Shown: positions 25,652 through 34,183 of the stretch, one piece after another | How the letters are laid out: every line of letters begins with the position of its first letter | Position numbering within the stretch: the first letter of the stretch is position 1 | NCBI GenBank assembly: GCA_963715055.1 | Contig: CAVQRB010000016.1 | Coordinates: forward strand, 18,907-82,906 | Source of the DNA: CAVQRB01 sp963715055 | GTDB taxonomy: Bacteria > Pseudomonadota > Alphaproteobacteria > Rhodobacterales > Rhodobacteraceae | DNA: 64,000 nucleotides | Direction of reading: 5' to 3' | Notes under the pieces: model-generated | The model's database searches: none | Seen by the model: the letters and a program-made list of their open reading frames with translations, nothing else | Told to the model about the DNA's origin: nothing | Translations under genes and position numbers: made by a program

Positions 25652-26338
25652 ATGCAGGACCACCACGACCCCTCGCCCTTCAACGCGCTGCCGCCTGTCG
25701 TGGTGATCCTGTTTCTGGCGATGGCGCTTCCCGAAGCCGCATTCTCGCTGGGCGAGGCGGGCCTGATCGGCGGGCCGGGGGCCGTGGGATGGCGGCTGGC
25801 GGCGATCGAGAGATACGGGTTTTCCGGCGATGTCTTTGACTGGATGATGAGCAATGGCCGGTGGTTGCCGGAACATCTGATGCGGTTCGTCACCTATCCT
25901 TTCGTGCACACGAGTTTCACCGGCACGCTTTTTGCCGTCGTCTTCCTGCTCGCCTTGGGCAAGCTGGTCGGGGAGACTCTGGGACAACTCGCCGTTGTCG
26001 TGCTCTTTGTCGGCGGCGGTGTCTTCGGGGCGCTGGTCTACGCACTGGTGCTGAATGACCCCGCGTGGCTGGTGGGCGGATTTCCCTCCACCTATGGGCT
26101 GATCGGCGGCTATTCCTTCGTGATGTGGCACACATTGGGCGCGCGCGGCGAGCAGCAGCTGCGCGCCTTCAGCCTGATTGCCATGCTCATGGGAATCCAG
26201 CTGCTCTGGGGTGTGCTTTTCGGCGGCAACAATGCCTGGTTTGCGGACCTTTTAGGGTTCGTTTTCGGTTTCGTAGCCTCGACGCTTATGGTGCCCGGCG
26301 GTCTTGCCCGGGTTCTGCAAAAGCTGCGGCGCCAGTGA
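25652..26338 (+). CDS. Rhomboid-like membrane protein lacking canonical catalytic residues
   Basis: A 228-residue six-helix protein. TYPFVHTSFTGTLFAVVFLLALG followed by KLVGETLG is the rhomboid H-x-x-x-N helix region by position, GGFPSTYGLIGGY corresponds to the catalytic-serine helix and ADLLGFVFGF to the catalytic-histidine helix. The usual GxSG is not intact, although Ser146 is nearby, and the usual His is Asp199, so proteolysis is doubtful. ATG 25652 is favoured by AAGGA. It lies between divergent trpS and convergent murJ (1-bp gap). Confidence 0.7.
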   Translation: MQDHHDPSPFNALPPVVVILFLAMALPEAAFSLGEAGLIGGPGAVGWRLAAIERYGFSGDVFDWMMSNGRWLPEHLMRFVTYPFVHTSFTGTLFAVVFLLALGKLVGETLGQLAVVVLFVGGGVFGALVYALVLNDPAWLVGGFPSTYGLIGGYSFVMWHTLGARGEQQLRAFSLIAMLMGIQLLWGVLFGGNNAWFADLLGFVFGFVASTLMVPGGLARVLQKLRRQ

Positions 26339-26339
26339 T

Positions 26340-27893
26340 CTAGGCTTTAGGGCCGGAACGGCGCAACGCGTTGCGGAATTCCGACAGTTGGAAAGCGCCG
26401 ATCAGCTGGCCTATCCCGAAGTAACTCACGACCCCGACACCGACCAGTATCAGCAATGCAAGGGCGCGCCACCATGGCAGGCCAAGAAACGGATTGAGCG
26501 CTGCATAGGCGATCCAGAGGCACAGACCCATCAGCGCGGAAGCGAGGATCATCCGCCAGATGCGCCGACGGAAGCGCTCATCAAACCTGACCACATCGCC
26601 ATATCTGCGCGAGCCTGCCCAGAGCAGGAAGACCATGGCCCAGGCCGCGACGGAGGTGGCGATGGCCGGCGCGATCCAGCCGATCACCGGTGCAAGTCCG
26701 ACCGCGAGGCCCGCGTTCACGATCATCGAGACCACGGCGTAATGAAACGGGCGGCGTGTGTCCTCGCGGGCAAAGAAAACCGGCTGCACGACCTTCTGAA
26801 GCACGAAGGCGGGCAGGCCGAGGCCGTAGATGGCGACGGCGACCGCGATCGCCGCTGCATCGTCCGCGGTTGCCGCGCCGCGCTCAAAAAGAACGGAGAC
26901 CAGCGGAAGTGGAATGACCATCAGCGCCACGGCGGATGGGATCGTGAGCGCAAGGGCGACCTCTGCGGCCCGGCTGAGCCCGTATTTCGCGCCCGTGTCG
27001 TCCTGTGCCTGCAACCGGCGTGACAAATCCGGCAGCAGCACCACGCCCACGGCGATACCGACGACGCCGAGCGGCAACTGGTAGAGCCGGTCCGCGGCAT
27101 AGAGCCAGCCCACGGCCTTGTCGAAGTAGCTCGCGACTTGCTGGCCCACGAGCAGGTTGACCTGAACCACACCGCCCGCAAGCGCCGCCGGGATCGCGAC
27201 CCGGATCAGCCGGCGCATGTCGGGCGTCAGACGCGGCGGTTTCAGGGTCAGCTTGAAACCCGCGCGCTTCGCTGCGATCCAGACGAGCGCCAGTTGCGCG
27301 ACGCCGGCGACCGGGATGCCCCAGATCAGCGCACGCGCCACGTCGCCGCCGAGCCATGCCGCTGCGACCATCAGGCCGACCAGAATGACGTTGAGCAGCA
27401 CGGGCGCCGCCGCTGCCGCCGCGAAACGCCCTGCGGCGTTCAGCATGCCGGAAAACAGCGCGGCAAGCGAAATGAAGAGAATGTAGGGAAAGGCGATGCG
27501 CCCGAATTCGACCGAAAGACCGAATTGCTCCTGCCCGGCAAATCCGGACGCCAGCGCGTAAATCAGCCAGGGCATCACGGCGAGCGCTACAAGCGTCAGG
27601 ACGATCAGGATGCTGGCAAGGCCCGCGAAGGCATCGGAAGCGAAGCCGTCGGGATCCTGTCCCGCCTCGAGCCGCTTGGAGAACATCGGCACAAAGGCCA
27701 TGTTGAATGCCCCTTCGGCGAAGAAGCGGCGGAACATGTTGGGCAGCCGGAACGCCACCACATAGGCCTGGTAGAGCGGTCCGGTGCCGAGGTAGGCGAG
27801 GATGATGGCATCCCGAATGAAACCGAGAACGCGGCTCAGAAGCGTCCAGCCCCCCACCGTGAAAAAGCCCGACATCAGGCGGATGGGGGTCAA
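26340..27893 (-). CDS. murJ: Lipid II flippase MurJ
   Basis: Flips undecaprenyl-linked peptidoglycan precursor (lipid II) across the inner membrane. The 517 residues have about 14 membrane segments and the family signature RLPNMFRRFFAEGAFNMAFVPMFSK near residue 50. The likely start is TTG 27893 (MTPIRLMSGFFTVGGWTLLSRVLGF), because close homologues begin with a similar MSPIRL-type sequence and it gives a TTGA overlap with the glnD stop; ATG 27875 is the alternative. Downstream of glnD, a standard alphaproteobacterial order. Confidence 0.94.
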   Translation of the reverse strand: MTPIRLMSGFFTVGGWTLLSRVLGFIRDAIILAYLGTGPLYQAYVVAFRLPNMFRRFFAEGAFNMAFVPMFSKRLEAGQDPDGFASDAFAGLASILIVLTLVALAVMPWLIYALASGFAGQEQFGLSVEFGRIAFPYILFISLAALFSGMLNAAGRFAAAAAAPVLLNVILVGLMVAAAWLGGDVARALIWGIPVAGVAQLALVWIAAKRAGFKLTLKPPRLTPDMRRLIRVAIPAALAGGVVQVNLLVGQQVASYFDKAVGWLYAADRLYQLPLGVVGIAVGVVLLPDLSRRLQAQDDTGAKYGLSRAAEVALALTIPSAVALMVIPLPLVSVLFERGAATADDAAAIAVAVAIYGLGLPAFVLQKVVQPVFFAREDTRRPFHYAVVSMIVNAGLAVGLAPVIGWIAPAIATSVAAWAMVFLLWAGSRRYGDVVRFDERFRRRIWRMILASALMGLCLWIAYAALNPFLGLPWWRALALLILVGVGVVSYFGIGQLIGAFQLSEFRNALRRSGPKA

Positions 27894-30667
27894 CTCTCGG
27901 CCCTTTCGACACCCTCGTCGATGGCAGTGCGCAGGCGCCGTTCCAGCGTGCGCTGCTTGGTTTCGGAGTAGTATTTCAACCCGAACATATCCTTGACGTA
28001 GAAGGTATCGACGACCTGCTCGCCGTAGGTCGCGATCACCGCATTGGCGATGTAGACGTTCGACGCCGCGAGCGTGCGCGCCAGATCATAGAGCAGCCCG
28101 GGGCGGTCGCGGGTATCGACCTCGATGATCGTGTAGATCTCGGAGCCTTCGTTGTCGAAGGTTATATGCGTGGGCACCTTGAAGGCGCGTTCGCGCTTCT
28201 TGACCTTGTCGCGCGACTTCATCGCCTCGCGGGTCACAACCTCGCCGCGCAGCGTGCGTTCGATCATCCTGCGCAGCCGTGGCAGGCGCGAAACGTCATA
28301 GGGATTGCCTTCCGCATCCTGGATCCAGAAGGCGTCGGTCACCATCCCGTCCTTGGTTGTGTAGCTGCGCGCGTCGACGACATTGGCCCCGACCAGCGCC
28401 AGCGCGCCGGCAAGCCGGGCGAAGATGCCCGGATGATCGGCCATGACGAAAAGCGCGCGCGTGGCGTCGCGGTCCTCGTCGGGATGCAGGTCGATGCGGA
28501 TCTCGTCATCCTTCACATCCCGCAGCATCTCGGCGAAGACCTTCTGCGCCGTCACATGCAGACCTTGCCAGTAGGGATCGTAGTGCCGAGCGATCTCCAC
28601 CTGCAGGTCCTTGCGCGGCCAGTCGGACAATGCCTCGCGCAGCGCACGTTTCGCCTCGACGCCGCGGTTTTCACGGTTGAGATCCTCGAGCCCGGTTTCC
28701 AGCGCGCGTTTGGTCTGTCGGTAGAGCGCCCGGATCAGCACTGCTTTCCAGTTGTTCCATGTGGTCGGGCCGACGCCCCGGATATCGCAGACCGTCAGCA
28801 CGCAAAGCAGGTCGAGACGCTTGACCGTCTGCACCGCCTTGGCGAAATCGCGCACCGTACGCGGATCGGCGATATCGCGTTTCTGCGCCATGTCGGACAT
28901 CAACAGGTGATAGCGGATCAGCCATTCGACGGTATCGGTATCGGCCTTGTTCAGACCCAGCCGCGGGGCGATCTTGCGGGCCATCTGGGCGCCGAGGATC
29001 GAGTGGTCTTCCTGACGCCCCTTGCCGATGTCATGCAGCAGCAGCGCGGTGTAGAGCACCTTGCGGTCCACGCCCTTTTTCAGGATCGAGGAGGCGACAG
29101 GCAGGTTCTCGGTCAGGTCGCCCCGCTCGATCTGGCTCAGGTTGACGATGCACTGGATGATGTGTTCGTCGACCGTGTAGCTGTGGTACATGTTGAACTG
29201 CATCATCGCGATGATGTGCTTGAATTCGGGAATGAAGGCTCCGAGCACCCCAAGCTCGTTCATCCGCCGCAGCGCTCGCTCCGGGTTGCCGTGCTTCAGG
29301 AGCAGATCGAAGAAGATCCGCTGCGCTTCGGGATCCTCGCGCATCCCGTCGTCGATCTGCTTCAGGTTCGACTTGATCAGGCGCATGGCATCGGGGTGGA
29401 TCAGCATGCCGGTGCGCAGGGCCTCCTCGAAGATCCGCAGCATGTTGAGTTTGTCCTTGAGGAACTCCGTGCTGTTCTCGATCCCGATGCGGTTGTGAAC
29501 GACGACATAGCCCTCCTTGACCTTTGGCTTGCGCCGGAAGATGCGATCGAGCAGCGGATCCGCCTTGACGTGATCGGCTTCCATCTTGGTCAGGAAGATG
29601 CGGGTCAGATCGCCGACTTCGGTGGCGTGCAGGAAGTAGTCCTGCATGAAGACCTCGACACCGCGCCGGGCCTTGGTGTCCTCGTAGCCCATGGCCTCCG
29701 CGACCTGCACCTGCATGTCGAAGGTCAGCTGCTCGACCGGACGCCCGCTGAGCAGGTGCAGATGGCCGCGCACCGCCCAGAGGAAATCCTCGGCGGCGAC
29801 AAAGCCGCGGAACTCGTCTTCGGTGAAGACGCCCATCTGCACCAGTTCGGCGGCGTCGCGCACGCCATGCACGTATTTCGCGATCCAGAACAGCGATTGC
29901 AGATCGCGCAGGCCGCCCTTGCCTTCCTTGACGTTGGGCTCGACCATGTAGCGCTGGCCCTGCTTTCTGTGGCGCAACTCGCGTTCCGCGAGTTTGGCCT
30001 CGACGAACTCGCGGCCGGACCCCTTGAAGAGATCGGTGCGCAGTTTCTGCTCGAGTTTCTGCGCCAGGGCCGTGTCGCCGGCGAGGTAGCGGTGCTCGAG
30101 CAGCGCCGTGCGGATCGTGAAATCCTCGCCGCCGAGCTTGATGCATTCGCGGATCGTCCGACTGGCGTGGCCGACCTTCAGCTTCAGGTCCCACAGGATG
30201 TAGAGCATGGATTCGATCACGCTCTCGGCCCAGGCCGTGATCTTGTAAGGCGTCAGAAACAGCAGATCGACATCCGAGAACGGGGCCATTTCGCCTCGCC
30301 CGTATCCGCCCACGCCGATGAGCGCGAGGTTCTCGCCGGCCGTCGGGTTCGGCTTGGGATGAAGCAGGTCACGCGCCACATGCAGCGCCGAGATCACCAG
30401 CTGATCCGTCAGATATGTATAGGCACGGGTCATGGGGCGCGCCTCGAAGGGATGCGCTGCGAAGGCCTTGGCGATTTCCTCGCGTCCCGATTTTTGCGCG
30501 TCGCGGAGGAGTGCCACGACCGCGGCCCTGACATCTGTCGGGCTGCGCAGGTTTGCCGTTGCCTTCCCGCAGTCCGCTTCGAACCGCTTGCGGTCGAAGA
30601 TCACCTCCGGCGGGCAGATCAGCGGCGGGACGTCAGCGGCCGGAACCGGCTGGGCTTGGGTGCTCAT
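27890..30667 (-). CDS. glnD: Protein-PII uridylyltransferase/uridylyl-removing enzyme GlnD
   Basis: Glutamine sensor of nitrogen control that uridylylates and deuridylylates PII proteins. The 925 residues are arranged as: nucleotidyltransferase domain with GVGGYGRGEMAPFSDVD (Asp132 and Asp134), a helical linker (VEPNVKEGKGGLRDLQ), an HD domain with LLLHDIGKG and two C-terminal ACT domains (near 735-810 and 845-920, RDRPGLLYDLARTL). All catalytic motifs are intact. ATG 30667 is 11 bp downstream of the lipoprotein gene's stop; murJ overlaps its end. Confidence 0.96.
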   Translation of the reverse strand: MSTQAQPVPAADVPPLICPPEVIFDRKRFEADCGKATANLRSPTDVRAAVVALLRDAQKSGREEIAKAFAAHPFEARPMTRAYTYLTDQLVISALHVARDLLHPKPNPTAGENLALIGVGGYGRGEMAPFSDVDLLFLTPYKITAWAESVIESMLYILWDLKLKVGHASRTIRECIKLGGEDFTIRTALLEHRYLAGDTALAQKLEQKLRTDLFKGSGREFVEAKLAERELRHRKQGQRYMVEPNVKEGKGGLRDLQSLFWIAKYVHGVRDAAELVQMGVFTEDEFRGFVAAEDFLWAVRGHLHLLSGRPVEQLTFDMQVQVAEAMGYEDTKARRGVEVFMQDYFLHATEVGDLTRIFLTKMEADHVKADPLLDRIFRRKPKVKEGYVVVHNRIGIENSTEFLKDKLNMLRIFEEALRTGMLIHPDAMRLIKSNLKQIDDGMREDPEAQRIFFDLLLKHGNPERALRRMNELGVLGAFIPEFKHIIAMMQFNMYHSYTVDEHIIQCIVNLSQIERGDLTENLPVASSILKKGVDRKVLYTALLLHDIGKGRQEDHSILGAQMARKIAPRLGLNKADTDTVEWLIRYHLLMSDMAQKRDIADPRTVRDFAKAVQTVKRLDLLCVLTVCDIRGVGPTTWNNWKAVLIRALYRQTKRALETGLEDLNRENRGVEAKRALREALSDWPRKDLQVEIARHYDPYWQGLHVTAQKVFAEMLRDVKDDEIRIDLHPDEDRDATRALFVMADHPGIFARLAGALALVGANVVDARSYTTKDGMVTDAFWIQDAEGNPYDVSRLPRLRRMIERTLRGEVVTREAMKSRDKVKKRERAFKVPTHITFDNEGSEIYTIIEVDTRDRPGLLYDLARTLAASNVYIANAVIATYGEQVVDTFYVKDMFGLKYYSETKQRTLERRLRTAIDEGVERAES

Positions 30668-30678
30668 TCATGTGCGCC

Positions 30679-31860
30679 CTAGAAACCGGCGCGCCCGAAG
30701 CTTTGTGGCGCGGGGCTCAGGATCACAACCCGAGCGCCATTGACCGTTGCCACCGCGAGGCCGCGTTCCGTCGTGCCATCGGGCAGCAGGCGGAAAATCC
30801 CCGTGGCACCCCGATAGCCCGCGCCTTGCGTCAGCGCGGCGCCCGACAAGGCACTGGCATTGCCCTGACCGACCAGCGCGCCGATCGCCGCGATCCCGTC
30901 GAAGGCAAGCCCGGCGATGGGATGGGGTGCAGTACCATAGGCGGCCTGGTATTTTTGCGAGAAGGCGGCGGAGGCGGCAGGATCGGGCACGGCGAACCAG
31001 CCGTTCTGCACGCCGGGAAGGCTCAGCGTTTGCGGCGGGATATCCCAGCGGGTGAGGCCCATGAATTGCGCGACCTGCGACGTGATCCCCGCTTCAGGCA
31101 GCAGTTGCGTGAGCAACGGCAGCGCCGTCGCGGAATCCGTGGTCATGAAGACGGCGTCTGCGCCTGTGGTCTCGACGGCGGATTTGATATTTGGAATGGC
31201 CGCGACGACGTCCTGCTGCGACAGCGCGTAGCTGACATTGCTGACAACGCTCCCGCCCTGCCTGCCCACGGCGCTCTGGATCGCATCGCGTCCCTGCGTG
31301 CCGGCCAGATCGTCGCTATGTACGATCACGTAGCGCTGTTTGCCCTGCGAGGCGGCGAACCCCGCTACGCGGTTGGCGGTGTTCTGAAAGGTCTGGCCCA
31401 GCACAAAGACATTGCCACCGGCGATGGAGGCATTGTTGGAGAACGAAAGCACATTCACCCCGTCGTCCGCGACCGCATTGCCGGCGGCATTGGCGGCGGC
31501 GGCGAACACTGGCCCCAGGATGATTTTCGCACCCTCGTCGACAGCCTTCTGCGCATTGGCGGCAGCGAGGGCGGCGTCCCCGGCCGTCTGATAGACACGC
31601 AGATCGATCGTCACGCCATTGAGATCGCGCATCGCCAGGCGCGCTGCGTTCTCGAGACTCTGCGCCAGAATGGCGTCGGTCGAGGATCCGGAACCCGAGG
31701 GCACCAGAAGGGCCACTGGAATGGGCTCGCTGGAGTTGACGCTGGGGCCAGAGCTCAGCCCGCCGCCGGCAATCGGTTCGCAGGCAGCGAGGGCCAGGGC
31801 GAAGAGCGGCAAGGTGGCCCGGCGCAGCATCTTGCGGACAGGATTGAAAAGGGCAAACAT
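30679..31860 (-). CDS. LpoA-like penicillin-binding-protein activator lipoprotein
   Basis: A periplasmic lipoprotein of 393 residues. It has a signal peptide with lipobox LAAC (Cys27) and a type 1 periplasmic-binding fold (VALLVPSGSGSSTDAILAQSLENAARLA, GAKIILGPVFAAAANAA). Such proteins next to rsmI and yraN correspond to the C-terminal domain of LpoA/YraM, activators of class A PBPs; this role is inferred. Start ATG 31860 with GGAG upstream. Divergent from rsmI with 82 bp between. Confidence 0.82.
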   Translation of the reverse strand: MFALFNPVRKMLRRATLPLFALALAACEPIAGGGLSSGPSVNSSEPIPVALLVPSGSGSSTDAILAQSLENAARLAMRDLNGVTIDLRVYQTAGDAALAAANAQKAVDEGAKIILGPVFAAAANAAGNAVADDGVNVLSFSNNASIAGGNVFVLGQTFQNTANRVAGFAASQGKQRYVIVHSDDLAGTQGRDAIQSAVGRQGGSVVSNVSYALSQQDVVAAIPNIKSAVETTGADAVFMTTDSATALPLLTQLLPEAGITSQVAQFMGLTRWDIPPQTLSLPGVQNGWFAVPDPAASAAFSQKYQAAYGTAPHPIAGLAFDGIAAIGALVGQGNASALSGAALTQGAGYRGATGIFRLLPDGTTERGLAVATVNGARVVILSPAPQSFGRAGF

Positions 31861-31942
31861 AAGCAGACACTCCAGCAGTCGACCGCGCAACGGGCGCGTG
31901 AGAATGGCGCAATCATAGACGTCACGAAAGGCGGGTCCAGCT

Positions 31943-32800
31943 TTGAATTTCCAAAAGGTGCCTTTGGCGGCGGGCCTCTATTTTGTCGGCGTGCCGATCG
32001 GCTCGGCGCGCGACATCACCCTGCGGGCGCTGGATGTTCTGGCTTCTGCGGATGTTTTGGTCGCCGAGGACACGCGCAGCCTGCGGCATCTGATGGACAT
32101 TCACGGCGTTCCACTTGGCGACAGGCCCCTCTTCGCGCTGCATGACCACAGTGCGGAGGGCGTCGTTCACAAGGTGCTGGACCGGGTAAGAGCGGGCCAA
32201 TCCGTGGCATATGCCTCCGAAGCGGGGATGCCGCTGATCGCCGATCCGGGTTTCGAGTTGAGCCGTGCGGCGGCCCATGCGGGCCTGCCCGTGACCTGTG
32301 CGCCGGGGCCGTCGGCAGTGCTCACGGCACTCGCCATCGCCGGGTTGCCCACGGATGCGTTTTTCTTCGCGGGATTTCTGCCCAACGCCAAGGCTGCCCG
32401 GCGCAGCGCGCTCGAGGCGCTTCGGGAGGTGCCTGCGACATTGGCTTTCTACGAATCGCCCAAACGGCTGGGTGCCATGTTGCAGGATGCCTCCGAGGTG
32501 CTGGGTACGGCACGGCAGGCCGCCGTCTGCCGTGAGTTGACCAAGAAATTCGAGGAAGTGCGGCGCGGGTCGCTTGACGCGCTGGCGGCGGATCTGGCGG
32601 CGCGACCGGTGAAGGGGGAAGTCGTGGTGCTGATCGACAGGGCGCGTTCGGATTCTGTTAACCAAAAGGACGTAACAGTGGACCTCAGGGCGGCGCTCGC
32701 GCGTCACTCGATGCGGGACGCAGTCGATCTGGTCGCGCAGGCACACAATCTGCCCAGACGCCAGATCTACAAGCTGGCGCTGGAAATGTCGAAGGAATGA
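31943..32800 (+). CDS. rsmI: 16S rRNA (cytidine1402-2'-O)-methyltransferase RsmI
   Basis: Methylates the ribose of C1402 in 16S rRNA, using SAM. The 285-residue length is normal. Tetrapyrrole-methylase fold with GLYFVGVPIGSARDITLRAL at the N-terminus, LVAEDTR, YASEAGMPLIADPG and APGPSAVLTALAIAGLP. No ATG is available near the conserved start; TTG 31943 (MNFQKVPLAAGLYFVG) fits homologues, and an in-frame TAG lies just upstream. yraN follows 4 bp later. Confidence 0.93.
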   Translation: MNFQKVPLAAGLYFVGVPIGSARDITLRALDVLASADVLVAEDTRSLRHLMDIHGVPLGDRPLFALHDHSAEGVVHKVLDRVRAGQSVAYASEAGMPLIADPGFELSRAAAHAGLPVTCAPGPSAVLTALAIAGLPTDAFFFAGFLPNAKAARRSALEALREVPATLAFYESPKRLGAMLQDASEVLGTARQAAVCRELTKKFEEVRRGSLDALAADLAARPVKGEVVVLIDRARSDSVNQKDVTVDLRAALARHSMRDAVDLVAQAHNLPRRQIYKLALEMSKE

Positions 32801-32804
32801 CAGG

Positions 32805-33185
32805 ATGGCCGCCAGCCTTGCAAGACGTTTCCGTAGCGCAACCGCCTATCGCGCGGGCGTCGCAGCGGAGAGCTCGGTTCAGAAGGCGTACGAAGAACGT
32901 GGTCACGTCCTTGCGGCCAGACGCTGGCGCGGCCCGGGCGGTGAGATTGATCTGATCTTCCGCAGAGATGGTGAGATCATCTTCGTGGAAGTCAAGAAAA
33001 GCGGAAGTTTCGAGCAGGCAGCGGAGCGCGTGACCGGGGCGCAGATGCAGCGTATCCATGTCAGTGCGGCTTGTTTTCTGGAAGGTGAGATCAGCGGATC
33101 CCTGACGCGTAGCCGGTTCGATGTGGCGCTTGTGGATGCCACCGGTCAGGTCCGCGTCATCGAGAATGCCTTCGCGCTGGCCTGA
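32805..33185 (+). CDS. yraN: UPF0102 family protein YraN
   Basis: A 126-residue protein with a Holliday-junction-resolvase/restriction-like fold: AAESSVQKAYEERGHVLAARRWRG, then the PD-(D/E)xK-type core GGEIDLIFRRDGEIIFVEVKKS. The biochemical role is not established. Placement directly after rsmI is widespread in proteobacteria. The glutathione synthase gene begins 62 bp downstream. Confidence 0.9.
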   Translation: MAASLARRFRSATAYRAGVAAESSVQKAYEERGHVLAARRWRGPGGEIDLIFRRDGEIIFVEVKKSGSFEQAAERVTGAQMQRIHVSAACFLEGEISGSLTRSRFDVALVDATGQVRVIENAFALA

Positions 33186-33247
33186 CGCTGGCCATTGCAC
33201 CCGCGCCGCCCCTGCGTCATTTAGGGGCAGGCAGCGCAGGAGTGCAT

Positions 33248-34183
33248 ATGAAGGTCGCTTTCCAGATGGACCCGATCGGGGCCGTGAACATCAATGCGGA
33301 CAGTTCCTTCCGTCTCGCCGAAGAGGCGCAGGCGCGCGGGCATGATCTGTTTTACTACACGCCCGACCATCTGGCCTATCAGGAAGGACGGATCACCGCA
33401 CGCGGTCACGACCTCAAGGTCCGGCGCGTGCAGGGGGCGCATGCGGAGCTTGGCGACGTGAGGGAAGTGGACCTCGGAGAGTTCGACGTTGTCTGGCTGC
33501 GTCAGGATCCGCCCTTCGACATGCATTACATCACTTCGACGCACCTTCTGGACCGTCTGGCGCCGGGAACGCTGGTCGTCAATGACCCGTTCTGGGTCCG
33601 GAATTACCCTGAAAAACTGCTGGTGCTTGATTTCCCCGACCTGACGCCACCCACCACGATTGCGCGTGACCTTTCGGTGATCCGGTCTTTCAAGCAAAAG
33701 CACGGCGACATCATCCTGAAGCCGCTATACGGCAATGGCGGCGCCGGCGTGTTCCGGCTGGACGCAGATGATCGTAATCTCAGCTCGCTGCATGAGCTTT
33801 TCACCGGGTTTTCCCGCGAACCGCTGATCGTGCAGAAGTTTCTTCCGGCGGTCTCCAAGGGTGACAAGCGGGTCATTCTGGTCGATGGCGTGCCAGTTGG
33901 CGCGATCAACCGCGTGCCTGCCGCTGGCGAGACGCGCTCCAACATGCACGTGGGGGGGCGGCCTGAAAAGATCGGCCTGACCGAGCGGGACAGGGAAATC
34001 TGCGCCGCCATTGGGCCGCTTCTGAAGGAAAAGGGGCAGGTTTTCGTCGGCATCGACGTGATCGGTGACTATCTGACGGAGATCAACGTGACCTCGCCCA
34101 CGGGCATCCAGGAACTTGAGCGTTTCGATGATGTAAACATCGCGGCCAGGATCTGGGAAGCGATCGAAGCGCGCCGTGCCTAA
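33248..34183 (+). CDS. gshB: Glutathione synthase
   Basis: Joins gamma-glutamylcysteine and glycine with ATP. The 311 residues (ATG 33248, GGAG upstream) show the N-terminal MKVAFQMDPI, RQDPPFDMHYI, the ATP-grasp elements GDIILKPLYGNGGAGVFRL and EINVTSPTGIQELER. An in-frame GTG six bases earlier is less likely. The TAA stop (34181-34183) lies inside the 4-bp target duplication of the adjacent IS701-family element, so the insertion left the protein intact. Confidence 0.95.
   Translation: MKVAFQMDPIGAVNINADSSFRLAEEAQARGHDLFYYTPDHLAYQEGRITARGHDLKVRRVQGAHAELGDVREVDLGEFDVVWLRQDPPFDMHYITSTHLLDRLAPGTLVVNDPFWVRNYPEKLLVLDFPDLTPPTTIARDLSVIRSFKQKHGDIILKPLYGNGGAGVFRLDADDRNLSSLHELFTGFSREPLIVQKFLPAVSKGDKRVILVDGVPVGAINRVPAAGETRSNMHVGGRPEKIGLTERDREICAAIGPLLKEKGQVFVGIDVIGDYLTEINVTSPTGIQELERFDDVNIAARIWEAIEARRA
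34180..34183. repeat. Target-site duplication CTAA, left copy
   Basis: The same CTAA occurs at 35612-35615 on the other side of the insertion element. It fits the YTAR four-base target known for the IS701 family. It contains the last C plus TAA stop of gshB. Confidence 0.85.

Noticed and set aside
28166..30682. Open frame of 838 codons on the plus strand
   Set aside because: It is the exact antisense of glnD, whose domains are unmistakable; the frame is open only because of GC-rich codon bias, and its translation resembles no protein family.
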